Positions 54,401-62,104 of a stretch of 64,000 nt of DNA are shown here, piece after piece. Every line of letters starts with the position of its first letter. Positions within the stretch are counted from its first letter, which is position 1. The stretch covers positions 6,324,001 to 6,388,000 of the forward strand of contig NZ_CP042425.1 of NCBI RefSeq assembly GCF_008254045.1. The letters are read 5' to 3'. Made by a program: the position numbers and the translations under genes. The notes under the pieces were generated by a model, which saw only the letters and a list, made by a program, of their open reading frames with translations, had not been told where the DNA came from and did not search any database. This stretch comes from Limnoglobus roseus (lineage in GTDB: Bacteria; Planctomycetota; Planctomycetia; Gemmatales; Gemmataceae).

Positions 54401-54871
54401 GGTCACGGCCGGTCGGGGGCCGGTCGAAGGGGTCGTGTCGTTGAGGTAGTTCGCGACGAGTTCTTCGAGGTTCGTAGTCTGCTTTTCGGCAACGATGTCC
54501 ACCTGCGGGCCGTCGATCGTGAACGTGCCGAGGTCGGCCTGACTGCGGGCGAGCGACAGCAACGAACGCGATGACTCCACCGTCGGAGCGGTGAGCACCG
54601 TCTGGCCCTTCGCATCGGTCAACTTCACGTCGTGGAGGACGACCGGCGAGAACCACCCGAGCGACGCGCTGCCGACGCTGAGGGACCCGTTGAGCTTCGC
54701 CGTGGCCTTCGCGACGGCCGAATTGAGCAGGCCGGTTTTGACGAGAATCGTCGGGGCGAACCAGCCGAGCAGCAGCAGGGCAACGAGCAAAACCGTGAAT
54801 CGCCGGAGCCACCGCCGCGGCTTGCGGACGGCGGGAATCGCCGGGGCGGGCGGGGTCATCGTATCGGCCAT
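51404..54871 (-). CDS. large AsmA-like envelope protein
   Basis: The product is 1155 aa (ATG at 54871) with one N-terminal helix (RRFTVLLVALLLLGWFAPTILVK) and a very long beta-rich body. Repeated strand patterns (for example LGTFTIDGPQVDIV, GTLNVRDADKNQSW, VNGHVEVKTVGNSY) are like the AsmA/TamB/DUF748 group of bridge-like lipid transfer proteins. The C-terminus (about residues 1000-1155) includes an AsmA-type block with ENGWVHHENLTLSAKNITI and a short Pro/Lys tail. These proteins are thought to carry phospholipids across the periplasm. It is alone after the accA operon; the assignment is by layout, not by firm motif. Confidence 0.75.
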   Translation of the reverse strand: MADTMTPPAPAIPAVRKPRRWLRRFTVLLVALLLLGWFAPTILVKTGLLNSAVAKATAKLNGSLSVGSASLGWFSPVVLHDVKLTDAKGQTVLTAPTVESSRSLLSLARSQADLGTFTIDGPQVDIVAEKQTTNLEELVANYLNDTTPSTGPRPAVTVKVTNGTLNVRDADKNQSWTVKAMDVSAAVPPGEEPIKVQLSGHYEDALPGVIDAEVSAGVTLGLKLKATNLPLDLVAVFARRGEPGLTAAGRLNADLETTVATSPQLTAKVAGTVFVSDLELGSPRLGGEQFKLKTVNFPCRIETTAAGIQIEKADLTCDIGKASLSGLFDPNQPPDRWLDQAGVSASADLDVARLVAMFPKLFRLREGTALTEGRVTAKLTSQTGANGVTWDGQLGASALRGVRDGKPLAWEQPLTLSFAGRLTKEKMPVFDRLDAKAEFATVTGKGTVDNFTLTADASLDQLTRRLGDFIDLTGLQLGGTAKLSLVTQTRNDVSNVNGTLKLTNLDFSDGARRFQEPDLTATFNADGAFFNATATRLDRGNVKVTAGQETAEVLLLEPIADLKAAQNGKADAKITGDLERWVGRVSSFVSIPKSLRIGGRGTIAGNVTINAETLALDKVTADLRDAKFTGYGVKLDESQLVISPTTGTVYRNTGLIEFPILVLQTPTVAAAVKPMKLVPQPDGSYGIELTADLNANLARLQQVLQLQTDPKLSDRIDGTVVNGHVEVKTVGNSYAFDATLPVQKFSLGHPQKPTWAEEKVSIVAKGAYDIVADNLQLERALVQRPDGLKVDATGRINQATTVSDLDISGKLTYDLATLEPQLKKFLGQSFQINGKDTRDFRATGKLSAGVEGLAVNTTPVKQASPFGDLNGNASLAWQSLKAYGFDVGQSQLSAKLDKGVMTIDPLEANFGQTGKVRLEPTVRFAPTGNELTLAKGKVIDKAKLTPAACADALGYVLPAFARSTETQGTISLDLEENRIPLANPETGSMKGKLTLHEVQIGPGPVITEIATMLGAKNTTFSLNRDNKPQEVPIKFENGWVHHENLTLSAKNITIITSGAVSVNGELNMVADVPLPDNAIGGLLKNNPKIREALAGKRIKVPVRGTIGKPQLDPKAFQVAVKQLTEDVTKDVMKDVGKGALGGLLDKIPLPQPKKP

Positions 54872-54942
54872 GCGCGATCCTCGCGGGCGGTGTCGGTCCA
54901 ACAACTGGCCGATACTACCGTGAGCGGGACCGGGCGCGAAGG

Positions 54943-55260
54943 CTAAACCTTAACGGCGGCGACTTCCTCGGCCATCTCGCGCCGCAGGCTTGGGTCTAGG
55001 AAGAACGTGCCGGTGGGAATGATGGACGCGGCGAACGCCACGCCGACCCGCTTCCAAGGCCAACCCCTCTGGCGGGCCGTCAGGCAGAGCAAGGCACAGT
55101 AGACGAGGAACAAGATGCCGTGTGTCATCCCAACGACGAGATTCGGCCAGCGCATTCCGGCGAACTCTTTCAGCGGCCAAGTGACCAGAAGGATCAGGAG
55201 GTACGACACGCCCTCGGTTAGCGCGACGAGGCGGAACTTGCCCAACAGGGTCGGCGGCAC
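54943..55260 (-). CDS. DUF3817 membrane protein
   Basis: The start is GTG at 55260 with AAGGAG 5 nt before it, giving 105 aa. Three hydrophobic helices are visible (FRLVALTEGVSYLLILLVTWPL, VGMTHGILFLVYCALLCL, VGVAFAASIIPTGTFFLDPSL). The block LTEGVSYLLILLV and the MTHGILFLVY helix are typical of DUF3817. Function is unknown. It is the last gene of a tight minus-strand operon with accA, a kinase gene and a ferredoxin-NADP reductase. Confidence 0.85.
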   Translation of the reverse strand: MPPTLLGKFRLVALTEGVSYLLILLVTWPLKEFAGMRWPNLVVGMTHGILFLVYCALLCLTARQRGWPWKRVGVAFAASIIPTGTFFLDPSLRREMAEEVAAVKV

Positions 55261-55269
55261 AATGACTCC

Positions 55270-56220
55270 TTACGCGAACTGTCCGAGCTTCCGGAACTTC
55301 TCGTACCGCTTCGCCAGCAACTCCTCGGTGGACAGGGAAACCAACTCGCGGAGCCGTCGCTGGAGGTGCTTTTTCAGGGCATCGGCCGCGTCCCGCGGCG
55401 AGCGGTGTGCCCCGCCGAGCGGCTCGGGGATGATGTCGTCGATCACGCCGAATTGCTGCAAATCGCGGCTGGTCATGCGAAGGGCGGACGCCGCCCGCGG
55501 CTTCGTCTCGTCGTTGGCCGTCTTCCAGAGGATGCCCGCACACCCTTCAGGACTGATAACGGAATAGTAGGCGTGCTGCATCATGCTCACTCGGTCGCCG
55601 ATGGCAATTCCGAGCGCACCGCCGGACCCGCCCTCGCCAATGACAACGCACACGATCGGCGTCGGCAGGCGCGTCAGTTCGAGAATGCTCGTCGCAATCA
55701 GCTGCGATTGCCCGCGCTCCTCCGCGCCGATGCCGGGGTACGCGCCCGGCGTGTCGATCAGGCAGACAATGGGCACCCGAAACTTCGCGGCAATGCGCAT
55801 CTTGCCGAGCGCCTTGCGGTACCCCTCCGGGTGGGTGCAGCCGTAGAAGCACTCCTGCCGTTCCTTGAGCGTGCGGCCCTTGTGGTGGCCGACGAGCAGG
55901 ATCTTGTGCTCGCCGAGGCGAGCGAAGCCGGTGCGGAGGGCACGGTCGTCGCCGAACGCGCGGTCGCCGTGGAGTTCGACGAACTCCTCGAAGCACAAGC
56001 CGAGGTAGTCCAAGAACTGCGGCCGCTGCTTGTGCCGCGACACTTCCACCGTTTGCCACGGTGAGAGGTTGTCGTAGGTCTTCTTGAGCAGCGCGCGGTG
56101 TTCCCGCTTCATCCGGCGGGTTTCGTCGGACGCACCCTCACCCCCGGCCCCTTCGAGCTTGTCGAGTAGGAGTTCGAGTTGGTGAATGTCGGCTTCGAAT
56201 GGTAGTGGTTCTGGGACCAT
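55270..56220 (-). CDS. accA: acetyl-CoA carboxylase carboxyltransferase subunit alpha
   Basis: AccA with AccD transfers carboxyl from carboxybiotin to acetyl-CoA, giving malonyl-CoA for fatty acids. The 316-aa protein has SRHKQRPQFLDYL, FVELHGDRAFGDD, GHHKGRTLKER, FGCTHPEGYRKALG-like FYGCTHPEGYRKALG, the crotonase-type TPGAYPGIGAEERGQ and GEGGSGGALGIAIGD, and the C-terminal CAGILWKTA. Length is normal. It is 11 nt after the kinase gene and 9 nt before the DUF3817 gene. AccD, AccB and AccC are elsewhere. Confidence 0.95.
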   Translation of the reverse strand: MVPEPLPFEADIHQLELLLDKLEGAGGEGASDETRRMKREHRALLKKTYDNLSPWQTVEVSRHKQRPQFLDYLGLCFEEFVELHGDRAFGDDRALRTGFARLGEHKILLVGHHKGRTLKERQECFYGCTHPEGYRKALGKMRIAAKFRVPIVCLIDTPGAYPGIGAEERGQSQLIATSILELTRLPTPIVCVVIGEGGSGGALGIAIGDRVSMMQHAYYSVISPEGCAGILWKTANDETKPRAASALRMTSRDLQQFGVIDDIIPEPLGGAHRSPRDAADALKKHLQRRLRELVSLSTEELLAKRYEKFRKLGQFA

Positions 56221-56231
56221 TGTCTCAAAGA

Positions 56232-57116
56232 TTAGTAGTGGGGGTCTTCTTCAGCTTCGTCCGCGATCGACTTGAAGATGCGCATCTTCTTCATGTCCAT
56301 CAAAATCTTGTGGAAGTTATCAGGCCGGTTCTCTTTCTTCTTCTCCATCATCTTGAGAACGAAGTTGGAAAACTCCGGCGTCACGTCGTCGTTGTACATG
56401 GTCAGCGGCGCGGGTTTTTCCCGAAGGTGCTTCTGCAACAGTTCGTCTTGGCTGGCGGCCCGGAACGGCTGCCGGCCGGTCGCGAGTTCGTACCACGTCG
56501 CTCCGAAGCTGTAAACGTCGGACCGGCCGTCGAGCGGCTGGCGGAGGATTTGCTCCGGCGACATGTAGCTTTTCGTGCCCTCGCGGACTTCCTTCCCGCC
56601 GAAGAGTTTCTCGAAGAAGCCCTTCTTCATCTTCTTGGTGATGGCGAAGTCGATGATTTTCGTCTGCCCGAGGGCGTTCACGAGGACGTTGTCGGCCTTC
56701 ACGTCGCAGTGGACGTACCCGCCGGCGTTCATATATGCCAGCCCCGTCGCCATCTGCTTGAAGATCTTCCGCGAGTTGACTTTGATGAATTCCTTGTCCT
56801 TCGGGTCGCGGGACAACAGGCGGGGCCGTAAGCTCCCCGATGGGAAGAACTCCATGATGAAGTGCGGCGTCTGCATGTCCTTGCTGACCTTGAGAATGTT
56901 GATGACATTCTCGTGCCGCATCTTGATGCCTATCTCGGCCTCGTGAAACAACTGCGCTCGGTGCTGTTTGTTGTCCGCCTGCTCGGGTAGTAGCACCTTC
57001 ATGGCGAAGTGCCGGTGGCTCGTCGGCTCGACGACTTCGTACACCTGCGACACCGCCCCCGTTTGAAGAAGCGACCGCAGCTTGTAGCCGTTGATCGTGG
57101 TTTTCATCTCCGACAT
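56232..57116 (-). CDS. Ser/Thr protein kinase, non-canonical active site
   Basis: The ATG at 57116 (AGGGG before it; a GTG at 57125 is also in frame) gives 294 aa, a Hanks-type kinase domain without a transmembrane or sensor part. Lys40 of AMKVLL and Glu61 of the alpha-C region are present. The catalytic loop reads VHCDVKADNVLV (residues 135-146), a non-RD form, and the metal motif DFG is DFA (156-158). The glycine loop is poor (TGAVSQV). The rest (YMSPEQIL, DGRSDVYSFGATWYELATGRQPF) is typical. It may be weakly active or a pseudokinase. It lies between the ferredoxin-NADP reductase gene and accA with 12 and 11 nt gaps. Confidence 0.88.
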   Translation of the reverse strand: MSEMKTTINGYKLRSLLQTGAVSQVYEVVEPTSHRHFAMKVLLPEQADNKQHRAQLFHEAEIGIKMRHENVINILKVSKDMQTPHFIMEFFPSGSLRPRLLSRDPKDKEFIKVNSRKIFKQMATGLAYMNAGGYVHCDVKADNVLVNALGQTKIIDFAITKKMKKGFFEKLFGGKEVREGTKSYMSPEQILRQPLDGRSDVYSFGATWYELATGRQPFRAASQDELLQKHLREKPAPLTMYNDDVTPEFSNFVLKMMEKKKENRPDNFHKILMDMKKMRIFKSIADEAEEDPHY

Positions 57117-57128
57117 TGCGCCCACCCC

Positions 57129-58064
57129 TTACCAGTATTCTTCGAAGTGGATGTTCCCCTTCAACTTCGTCGCGGCGTTGTCGGCCTGGAAGCCGCGCTT
57201 CTCCAAAATCTCGATCACGCCCGTCGGCTCCGGGTACTTCCGCGCGCCCGTCTCCTTGTCCTTCAACGGCACGCCGATCATCTTCGGGTTGCCGCAAAGG
57301 TAAACGTGCGTGGAAGCGGGGTCGAGTTTGTGGCCGACGTGCTCTTCGAGTTCGCCGCTGGACAGCAAGTCTTGAACGTACACCTTCTTCATCACCGTCG
57401 CTTCGCGCGTCGTGAGCGGCAGGTAGGTGTAGTTCGGGTATTGCTTCATCAGGCTTTCGTGCGTGTGCAGGTAGCCGAGGTCGCGCTTGAACCGCACGCA
57501 GCAGGCGTGGATAATCCGCCCCGTGTGCCCGTGCCGGAGCAGGTTCCACGTCATGTAGTTGTGCGGGGCTTCGCCGGTGCCGGTGCCGAGGAAGAGGACC
57601 GTGTCCGTCGGCTTCACGGCGGCCGTCGTGTAGTGGCCGACGATCTTCTCGCCGACCTGGATGCGGTCGCCCTCTTTCAGTTTGAACAACCGCGGCGTGA
57701 GCGCGGGCACGCGGCCCTCGCTATTCTCGCGGACGAGGACGATGTAGAACTCCAGCCAGTCGTCGTGGGCTAGATCTCGGAGTGGGCCGCCGAGGCGGTC
57801 TTTGTAAATCGAGCAGCTGATCGAGTACGACCGCCGGACGATCTTCGAAAGGTCTTCCGGCTTCAGGTGTTCGTGCTGGCACTCTTCCGCCCGCGGTTCC
57901 CAGTAGCCGAGGCCGAGGGTGCAATACTGGCCGGGGTGGTGGTCGTGGCGGGGGAAATCGGGCTTCACGCGGAGGATCATCAGATCGGCGTGGAGCATCC
58001 GCAACGAAACCACGGTCGCGTTGTACCGCGCCTGCCGAAGTTGGGCGATTTCTTCCGGACTCAT
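57129..58064 (-). CDS. ferredoxin--NADP reductase, Fpr-like
   Basis: This flavoprotein moves electrons between NADPH and ferredoxin or flavodoxin. The ATG at 58064 gives 311 aa. The FAD site has VRRSYSISCSIY; the NADP-binding part has FLGTGTGEAPHNYM, ACCVRFKRDLGY, and the C-terminal VYLCGNPKMIG. The C-terminus NIHFEEYW ends with an aromatic residue, as FNRs do, to stack on the flavin. It precedes the kinase gene by 12 nt and begins the four-gene operon with accA and DUF3817. Its electron partner is not in the window. Confidence 0.92.
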   Translation of the reverse strand: MSPEEIAQLRQARYNATVVSLRMLHADLMILRVKPDFPRHDHHPGQYCTLGLGYWEPRAEECQHEHLKPEDLSKIVRRSYSISCSIYKDRLGGPLRDLAHDDWLEFYIVLVRENSEGRVPALTPRLFKLKEGDRIQVGEKIVGHYTTAAVKPTDTVLFLGTGTGEAPHNYMTWNLLRHGHTGRIIHACCVRFKRDLGYLHTHESLMKQYPNYTYLPLTTREATVMKKVYVQDLLSSGELEEHVGHKLDPASTHVYLCGNPKMIGVPLKDKETGARKYPEPTGVIEILEKRGFQADNAATKLKGNIHFEEYW

Positions 58065-58173
58065 GGGACGCTCACCCTCCGCCGCTCTCGGATGAAAGCG
58101 AACCGCCCCCGCCGGCAAGGGCGAGGGCGGAGGAACCCGCCGTTTTACTATACGAACGAGTGCCGTCTTGCCA

Positions 58174-59028
58174 TCAGGCCGGCTTCTTGGTCGCGTCCTT
58201 CAGGTAGTCGACGCACTTCTTCACGTCGGCCGACGGGTCTTCCGGGTGGGCTTCGTACTCGATGCTGATGTAGCCGGAGAACTTCACGTCCTTCAGCGCC
58301 TTCAGCACGGCCGGCACGTCGAGTTTGCCGGTCGGGTCGCCGTAGGGCACATCGGTCTTCCGCTTGTTGTCGTGGTCCTTCAAGTGCAGGCCGAAGTTCC
58401 GCTTGCCCATCTCCAAGATTTGCTTGACCGGGTCGAGGTCGATGCCGAGTTGGGCCGAGCGGATGAGGTGGCCGGTGTCGAGGCACGTGCCGATCAGTTC
58501 GTTGTGGTCCTTGACGGCCTTCATCACCGCCGTCGCGTCGGCCCAACGGTGCATCTTGCCGCCGCCGACCGGCCCGTGCGGGTGAATGGCGATGGCGATC
58601 TTGTACTCCTCGCAGAGCTTGTCGAGGCTGTCGAAGCTGTCCGGATCGGGGTCGGCCGAGAACGCCTTGATGCCGAGTTCCTTGCCGAACTCGAACAGCT
58701 TCTTGTTCTTCTCGTGATTCTTCGAGAAGCTCTCGACGCCGAACGCGACCGGGGTCACGCCGTACTCGGCACACAGTTTTTTGGCGGCCGCGATCTTCTC
58801 CTTACTGCTGTCGGTCGGGAGGTGGCCGCGGTACAGTTCGGCGTACTTCAAGCCGACCCCCTGGGTCTTCTTGAGGGCTGACTCCAGTTCCTTGAAGTTG
58901 CGGAAGGTGTAGCTCTGGATGCCGACGGTCAGGCCGCCGAAGTCGTCGGCCGCGGCAGCGGACCGGGGCAACAGGGCCGAGCCGACGGCGGCCCCGGACA
59001 GCGCGAGGAAGGAACGTCGATCCAACAT
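58174..59028 (-). CDS. secreted sugar phosphate isomerase/epimerase-like protein (AP endonuclease 2 fold)
   Basis: The 284-aa protein has a Tat-like signal (LDRRSFLALSGAAVGSALLPRSAAAA, twin Arg at 4-5). A TIM-barrel follows with GIQSYTFRNFKELESAL, RGHLPTDSSKEK, IAIHPHGPVGGGKMHRW, TCLDTGHLIRSAQLGIDL, LHLKDHDNKRKTDVPYG, and YISIEYEAHP with the metal-binding Glu/Asp/His. These are AP-endonuclease-2-fold signatures. Its real substrate is unknown. The start has CCCGTGGGAG before it, much like the 5' region of the oxidoreductase at 3739. It precedes the FNR operon by 110 nt. Confidence 0.87.
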   Translation of the reverse strand: MLDRRSFLALSGAAVGSALLPRSAAAADDFGGLTVGIQSYTFRNFKELESALKKTQGVGLKYAELYRGHLPTDSSKEKIAAAKKLCAEYGVTPVAFGVESFSKNHEKNKKLFEFGKELGIKAFSADPDPDSFDSLDKLCEEYKIAIAIHPHGPVGGGKMHRWADATAVMKAVKDHNELIGTCLDTGHLIRSAQLGIDLDPVKQILEMGKRNFGLHLKDHDNKRKTDVPYGDPTGKLDVPAVLKALKDVKFSGYISIEYEAHPEDPSADVKKCVDYLKDATKKPA

Positions 59029-59066
59029 GAGAGGCTCCCACGGGAGAAGAGGAAACGGGGGGTGAA

Positions 59067-60155
59067 TTACCGCTGCACGCGGGCCGAACCGCCCTTCGCG
59101 AACGCCTCGACTTCGTCGAGCGTGGCCAAGCTCACGTCACCGGGGTAAGTCGTCAGCAGCGCGCCGTGCGCCCAGCCCAGACGGAGCGCCTCTTCCGGCG
59201 TGCGGCCGCTAATGAGGCCGTAGATCAGGCCGGCCGCGAAGCCATCGCCGCCGCCGATGCGGTCGGTCACGTCAAGATGGCACGTCGGGCTGACGTACTT
59301 CTTGCCGTTCAGCCACAGAACCGCGCCCCAATCGTGGCGGTTGGTCGAGTGGACCTCGCGGAGCGTCGTGGCGACGGCCTTGATGTTCGGGAACTTCTTC
59401 ACCGCGTTGTCGATCATGCCGAAGAAGATGTCGGAGTCGAGCTTCGACTCGGTCTGCTTCGTGACTTCCGGCCCCTGAATGCCGAGGCCCTTCTGCAAGT
59501 CTTCCTCGTTGCCGATGAGGCAATCGACATGGCTGACAATCTCACGGAGAACTTCGGGCGCACGGTCGGCCCCGCCAGCGACGGCCCAAAGTTTCGCCCG
59601 GAAGTTCAAGTCGAATGACGTGATCGCCCCGGCCGCCTTCGCCGCCTTCAGCCCTTCGAGGATCAGGTCGGCCGTCGTCGGCGAGAGGGCGGCGAAGATG
59701 CCGCCGGTGTGGAACCACTTCACGCCGGCGGCGAAAATCGCCTTCCAGTCGAAGTCGCCCGGCTTGAGCATCGACCCGGCTTCGTTGGAGCGGTTGTAGA
59801 AGACGACCGGCGCACGAACCCCTGCCCCGCGGTCGCTGTACACGGTGGCGATGTTCGGCCCGCGGACGCCGTCGTGGTCGAAGTATTTGAAGAAGGGCGT
59901 CACGCCACTCTCGCGAACCCGAGCCTGCACGAGTTCGCCGATCGGGTACTTCACCATTGCCGAGGCGATGCCGGTGCGGAGGCGGAAGCAATCGGCCAGG
60001 TTCGCGGCCACGTTGTACTCGCCGCCGGAAACGTGGACATCGAACGACCGACTCTTGCGGAAGGGCGTGATGCCAGGGTCGAGGCGGTGGACCAAAGCCC
60101 CGAGAGAAAGGAAGTCGAGCGCGCAGGCGTCCTGCCGGATGGGTAAGCTGCTCAT
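59067..60155 (-). CDS. kdgK: PfkB-family sugar kinase, 2-keto-3-deoxygluconate kinase type
   Basis: KDG kinases phosphorylate 2-keto-3-deoxygluconate to the 6-phosphate for the Entner-Doudoroff aldolase. The 362-aa protein begins near FLSLGALVHRL, carries the ribokinase-type GGEYNVAANLADCF block, WFHTGGIFAALS, and the C-terminal anion-hole motif TDRIGGGDGFAAGLIYGL with catalytic Asp. Length and motif favour the KdgK branch, but PfkB-type sugar kinases differ little, so the substrate is tentative. It lies 39 nt upstream of the isomerase gene, and the two may be cotranscribed. No eda gene is near. Confidence 0.82.
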   Translation of the reverse strand: MSSLPIRQDACALDFLSLGALVHRLDPGITPFRKSRSFDVHVSGGEYNVAANLADCFRLRTGIASAMVKYPIGELVQARVRESGVTPFFKYFDHDGVRGPNIATVYSDRGAGVRAPVVFYNRSNEAGSMLKPGDFDWKAIFAAGVKWFHTGGIFAALSPTTADLILEGLKAAKAAGAITSFDLNFRAKLWAVAGGADRAPEVLREIVSHVDCLIGNEEDLQKGLGIQGPEVTKQTESKLDSDIFFGMIDNAVKKFPNIKAVATTLREVHSTNRHDWGAVLWLNGKKYVSPTCHLDVTDRIGGGDGFAAGLIYGLISGRTPEEALRLGWAHGALLTTYPGDVSLATLDEVEAFAKGGSARVQR

Positions 60156-60257
60156 GGCAACTCCGAGAGGGTTGAGTTGGCCGTGGAACCGGCCCTGCCG
60201 AGAAGTGTACGAAAGCCGGGGATCAGGAGCGAGTTGAGAAACGAGGGAACGCGAAGA

Positions 60258-60291
60258 AGCGGTCGGCCGGAACGCATTCCGGCCGACCGCT
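60258..60291 (-). terminator. 15-bp hairpin downstream of the lipoprotein gene
   Basis: A perfect stem (60258-60272 with 60277-60291) has the 4-nt loop cgca. It lies 27 nt after the stop of the minus-strand lipoprotein gene. Reading on the minus strand, TCTTCGCGTTCC follows, so the T-tract is poor but the stem is strong. Confidence 0.7.
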
Positions 60292-60317
60292 CGGTTCGAT
60301 CAACAGCTTCCGCCGCG

Positions 60318-60536
60318 TTAGATACCGCCGTGGATGCGGGCGGGCGTCAGGTGGCTCGGCTGGTCGTTGAACCAGAAGCGCCGCCAGAACTCGCCGATCT
60401 GCCGTTGGTCTTCGGATTGGTTAATGAGTTGCTCCATCCGCACGTTCGGATCGGCGGCGTACTGGTTCATGAGGCAGCCCGTGCTGCCCGCCAAGCCACC
60501 GGCGATCACGGCCAACAGTACCAGCTTTCGGACCAT
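60318..60536 (-). CDS. small lipoprotein, unknown function
   Basis: The 72-aa product has a signal of type II: KLVLLAVIAGGLAGSTGC, with the lipid-bearing Cys at residue 21. The mature part (about 52 aa) contains MNQYAADPNVRMEQLINQSEDQRQIGEFWRRFWFNDQPSHLTP, a short helical segment and an aromatic patch. It is probably attached to a membrane facing the periplasm. No family could be named. It has its own terminator and lies downstream of HU on the same strand, separated by 198 bp. Confidence 0.82.
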   Translation of the reverse strand: MVRKLVLLAVIAGGLAGSTGCLMNQYAADPNVRMEQLINQSEDQRQIGEFWRRFWFNDQPSHLTPARIHGGI

Positions 60537-60684
60537 AGCACGACCCCTCCCGTCGTAGTGCCGTCGGCCTGTGGGGCGGATCGGGCACGTCGAATATCCG
60601 TATCGGTTGTTATCATCGGCACAGTCGATACAGGACTTGAATCGGGACGATCGGCTTTTCGAAAAAGGGCAAAGTCGGAAATAA

Positions 60685-60711
60685 CGACAGCCGACGTGAG
60701 GCCGGCTGTCG
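60685..60711 (-). terminator. hairpin downstream of the HU-like gene
   Basis: CGACAGCCG and CGGCTGTCG form a 9-bp stem with a 9-nt loop 24 nt after the HU stop (60735). On the minus strand TTATTTCCGACTTTG follows. This is a likely terminator of the HU-like gene. Confidence 0.65.
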
Positions 60712-60734
60712 CGTACGCCGGGATAAGACTTTTC

Positions 60735-61175
60735 TCACCGGGGCTTGAGCGGAATCTCTTCCGGAGACTCCGCTGAGGTCGTTTCGTGTAGCGGTTCGCT
60801 GTCGAGGTCCGCGTGATTACTCGTGGGGCTGTGATTGGCTCCCGCGGCAACGGGTTCCGCGGCGGGCTTGCGGGTCTTGCGCTTCTTCGTGGCCACCTTC
60901 GCCTTCCGGACTTCGATCTCCATTTCCTTGCCGGGCTGGAAGTTAACGACATTCTTCGGCTGGACGTCCACGGCCTCGCCGGTCCGTGGATTTCGGGCCT
61001 TGCGGGCCTTTCGTTGCCGCACTTCGAAGACGCCGAAGTTCCTTAATTCGATTCGGCCTTCCGTGACCAGCGTGGCGATAATCGCGTCGAACGTCCACTG
61101 AACGATCTCCTTCGTCTTGAGCTGCGTCAAGTTGGCTCGTTCGGAGATCGACTTTACGATTTCTTTCTTGGTCAC
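60735..61175 (-). CDS. HU/IHF-family DNA-binding protein with basic C-terminal tail
   Basis: The start is GTG at 61175 with GGAGG 5 nt before it, giving 146 aa. The first 90 residues are an HU/IHF fold: MTKKEIVKSISERANLTQ, IELRNFGVFEVRQRKARKARNPRTGEAVDV (the DNA-binding arm) and VVNFQPGKEMEIEV. A Lys/Arg-rich stretch (KVATKKRKTRKPAAEP) then precedes a charged, probably disordered tail ending PEEIPLKPR. The tail is longer than in ordinary HU. It may act in nucleoid packing. A good promoter lies upstream (61229-61257). Confidence 0.92.
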   Translation of the reverse strand: MTKKEIVKSISERANLTQLKTKEIVQWTFDAIIATLVTEGRIELRNFGVFEVRQRKARKARNPRTGEAVDVQPKNVVNFQPGKEMEIEVRKAKVATKKRKTRKPAAEPVAAGANHSPTSNHADLDSEPLHETTSAESPEEIPLKPR

Positions 61176-61228
61176 GTAAACCTCCACCGCGAGGGCTGAG
61201 AGAAAACGATGAGGTATCCGTCGTTTCA

Positions 61229-61257
61229 ACTCTAGGCATGTCAAGGACTACTGTCAA
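61229..61257 (-). promoter_or_regulatory. promoter of the HU-like gene
   Basis: On the minus strand TTGACA (61252-61257) is followed after 17 bp by TAGAGT (61229-61234). A second TTGACA lies at 61239-61244, so CTTGACA is repeated with a 13-bp period. Expected transcription start is near 61222, leaving a leader of about 47 nt before the GTG. This is the best sigma-70-like promoter noticed in the window. Confidence 0.65.
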
Positions 61258-61354
61258 GAATTAGATTGGTAAACTGGCACCCGGACTTTCTCCAATCGGT
61301 TAGACGGTAAGGGTTCGGCCTCCAATGGGTCGTGTGATCCGTAGAGTAGCGGCT

Positions 61355-62098
61355 ATGGAACGCCCGCACGGCCGAAAACCAAACCAACTCCGCCCGCTGA
61401 CCTTCAAGCGGAAGTACACCCGCAACGCCCCCGGCAGTGTGCTGGTCAAAGCGGGGAATACTGTCGTCCTCTGCACCTGCACCATCGCCAATAATGTGCC
61501 CGACTTCCTGGTCGGTAAGGGCCAGGGTTGGATGACGGCCGAGTACGGGATGCTGCCCGGTTCGACCAACAGCCGCAAGGCCCGCGACAAGGCGGGGAAG
61601 ATTGACGGCCGCGGCGTCGAAATCCAGCGCCTGATCGGTCGCAGTCTGCGCGCGGTTGTGAACTTGGCGAAACTCGGCGAGCGAACCATCTGGATCGACT
61701 GCGACGTACTCGACGCCGATGGCGGAACTCGCACCGCGAGCATCACGGGGGCGTTCGTAGCCGTGGTCGATGCGCTCCAGTCGATTCGGACCGCCCTTCC
61801 CGCCCCGCTCGACGAGATTTTGACCGACAGCGTGGCGGCAATCAGCGTGGGAATTGTGGAAGGCGAAGAGCGGCTCGATTTGGAGTACGTGGAAGACCGC
61901 GATGCCGAGGTCGATCTCAACCTCGTGATGACCGGCCGTGGGACGTTCGTGGAAGTGCAAGGGACGGGCGAGGAATCGACCTACACTCGCAAGCAACTCG
62001 ACCGCCTCGTCGACCTCGGCACCGCCGGGATCGCGGAGATCACGGCCCTGCAAAAAGCAGCCCTCGGCAAGCAGTGGCCGTTCAAACCGGTGAAATAA
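61355..62098 (+). CDS. rph: ribonuclease PH
   Basis: RNase PH trims tRNA 3' ends by phosphorolysis. The ATG at 61355 gives 247 aa (an upstream ATG at 61325 is less likely). It has RPHGRKPNQLRPLTFKRKY at the N-terminus, VLCTCTIANNVPDFLVGKGQGWMTAEYGMLPGST, RKARDKAGKIDGRGVEIQRLIGRSLRAVV, IDCDVLDADGGTRTASITGAF, and DLNLVMTGRGTFVEVQGTGEES. These are the phosphate-binding and metal-binding blocks of the family. It diverges from HU. Confidence 0.96.
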   Translation: MERPHGRKPNQLRPLTFKRKYTRNAPGSVLVKAGNTVVLCTCTIANNVPDFLVGKGQGWMTAEYGMLPGSTNSRKARDKAGKIDGRGVEIQRLIGRSLRAVVNLAKLGERTIWIDCDVLDADGGTRTASITGAFVAVVDALQSIRTALPAPLDEILTDSVAAISVGIVEGEERLDLEYVEDRDAEVDLNLVMTGRGTFVEVQGTGEESTYTRKQLDRLVDLGTAGIAEITALQKAALGKQWPFKPVK

Positions 62099-62104
62099 CC
62101 ACCA

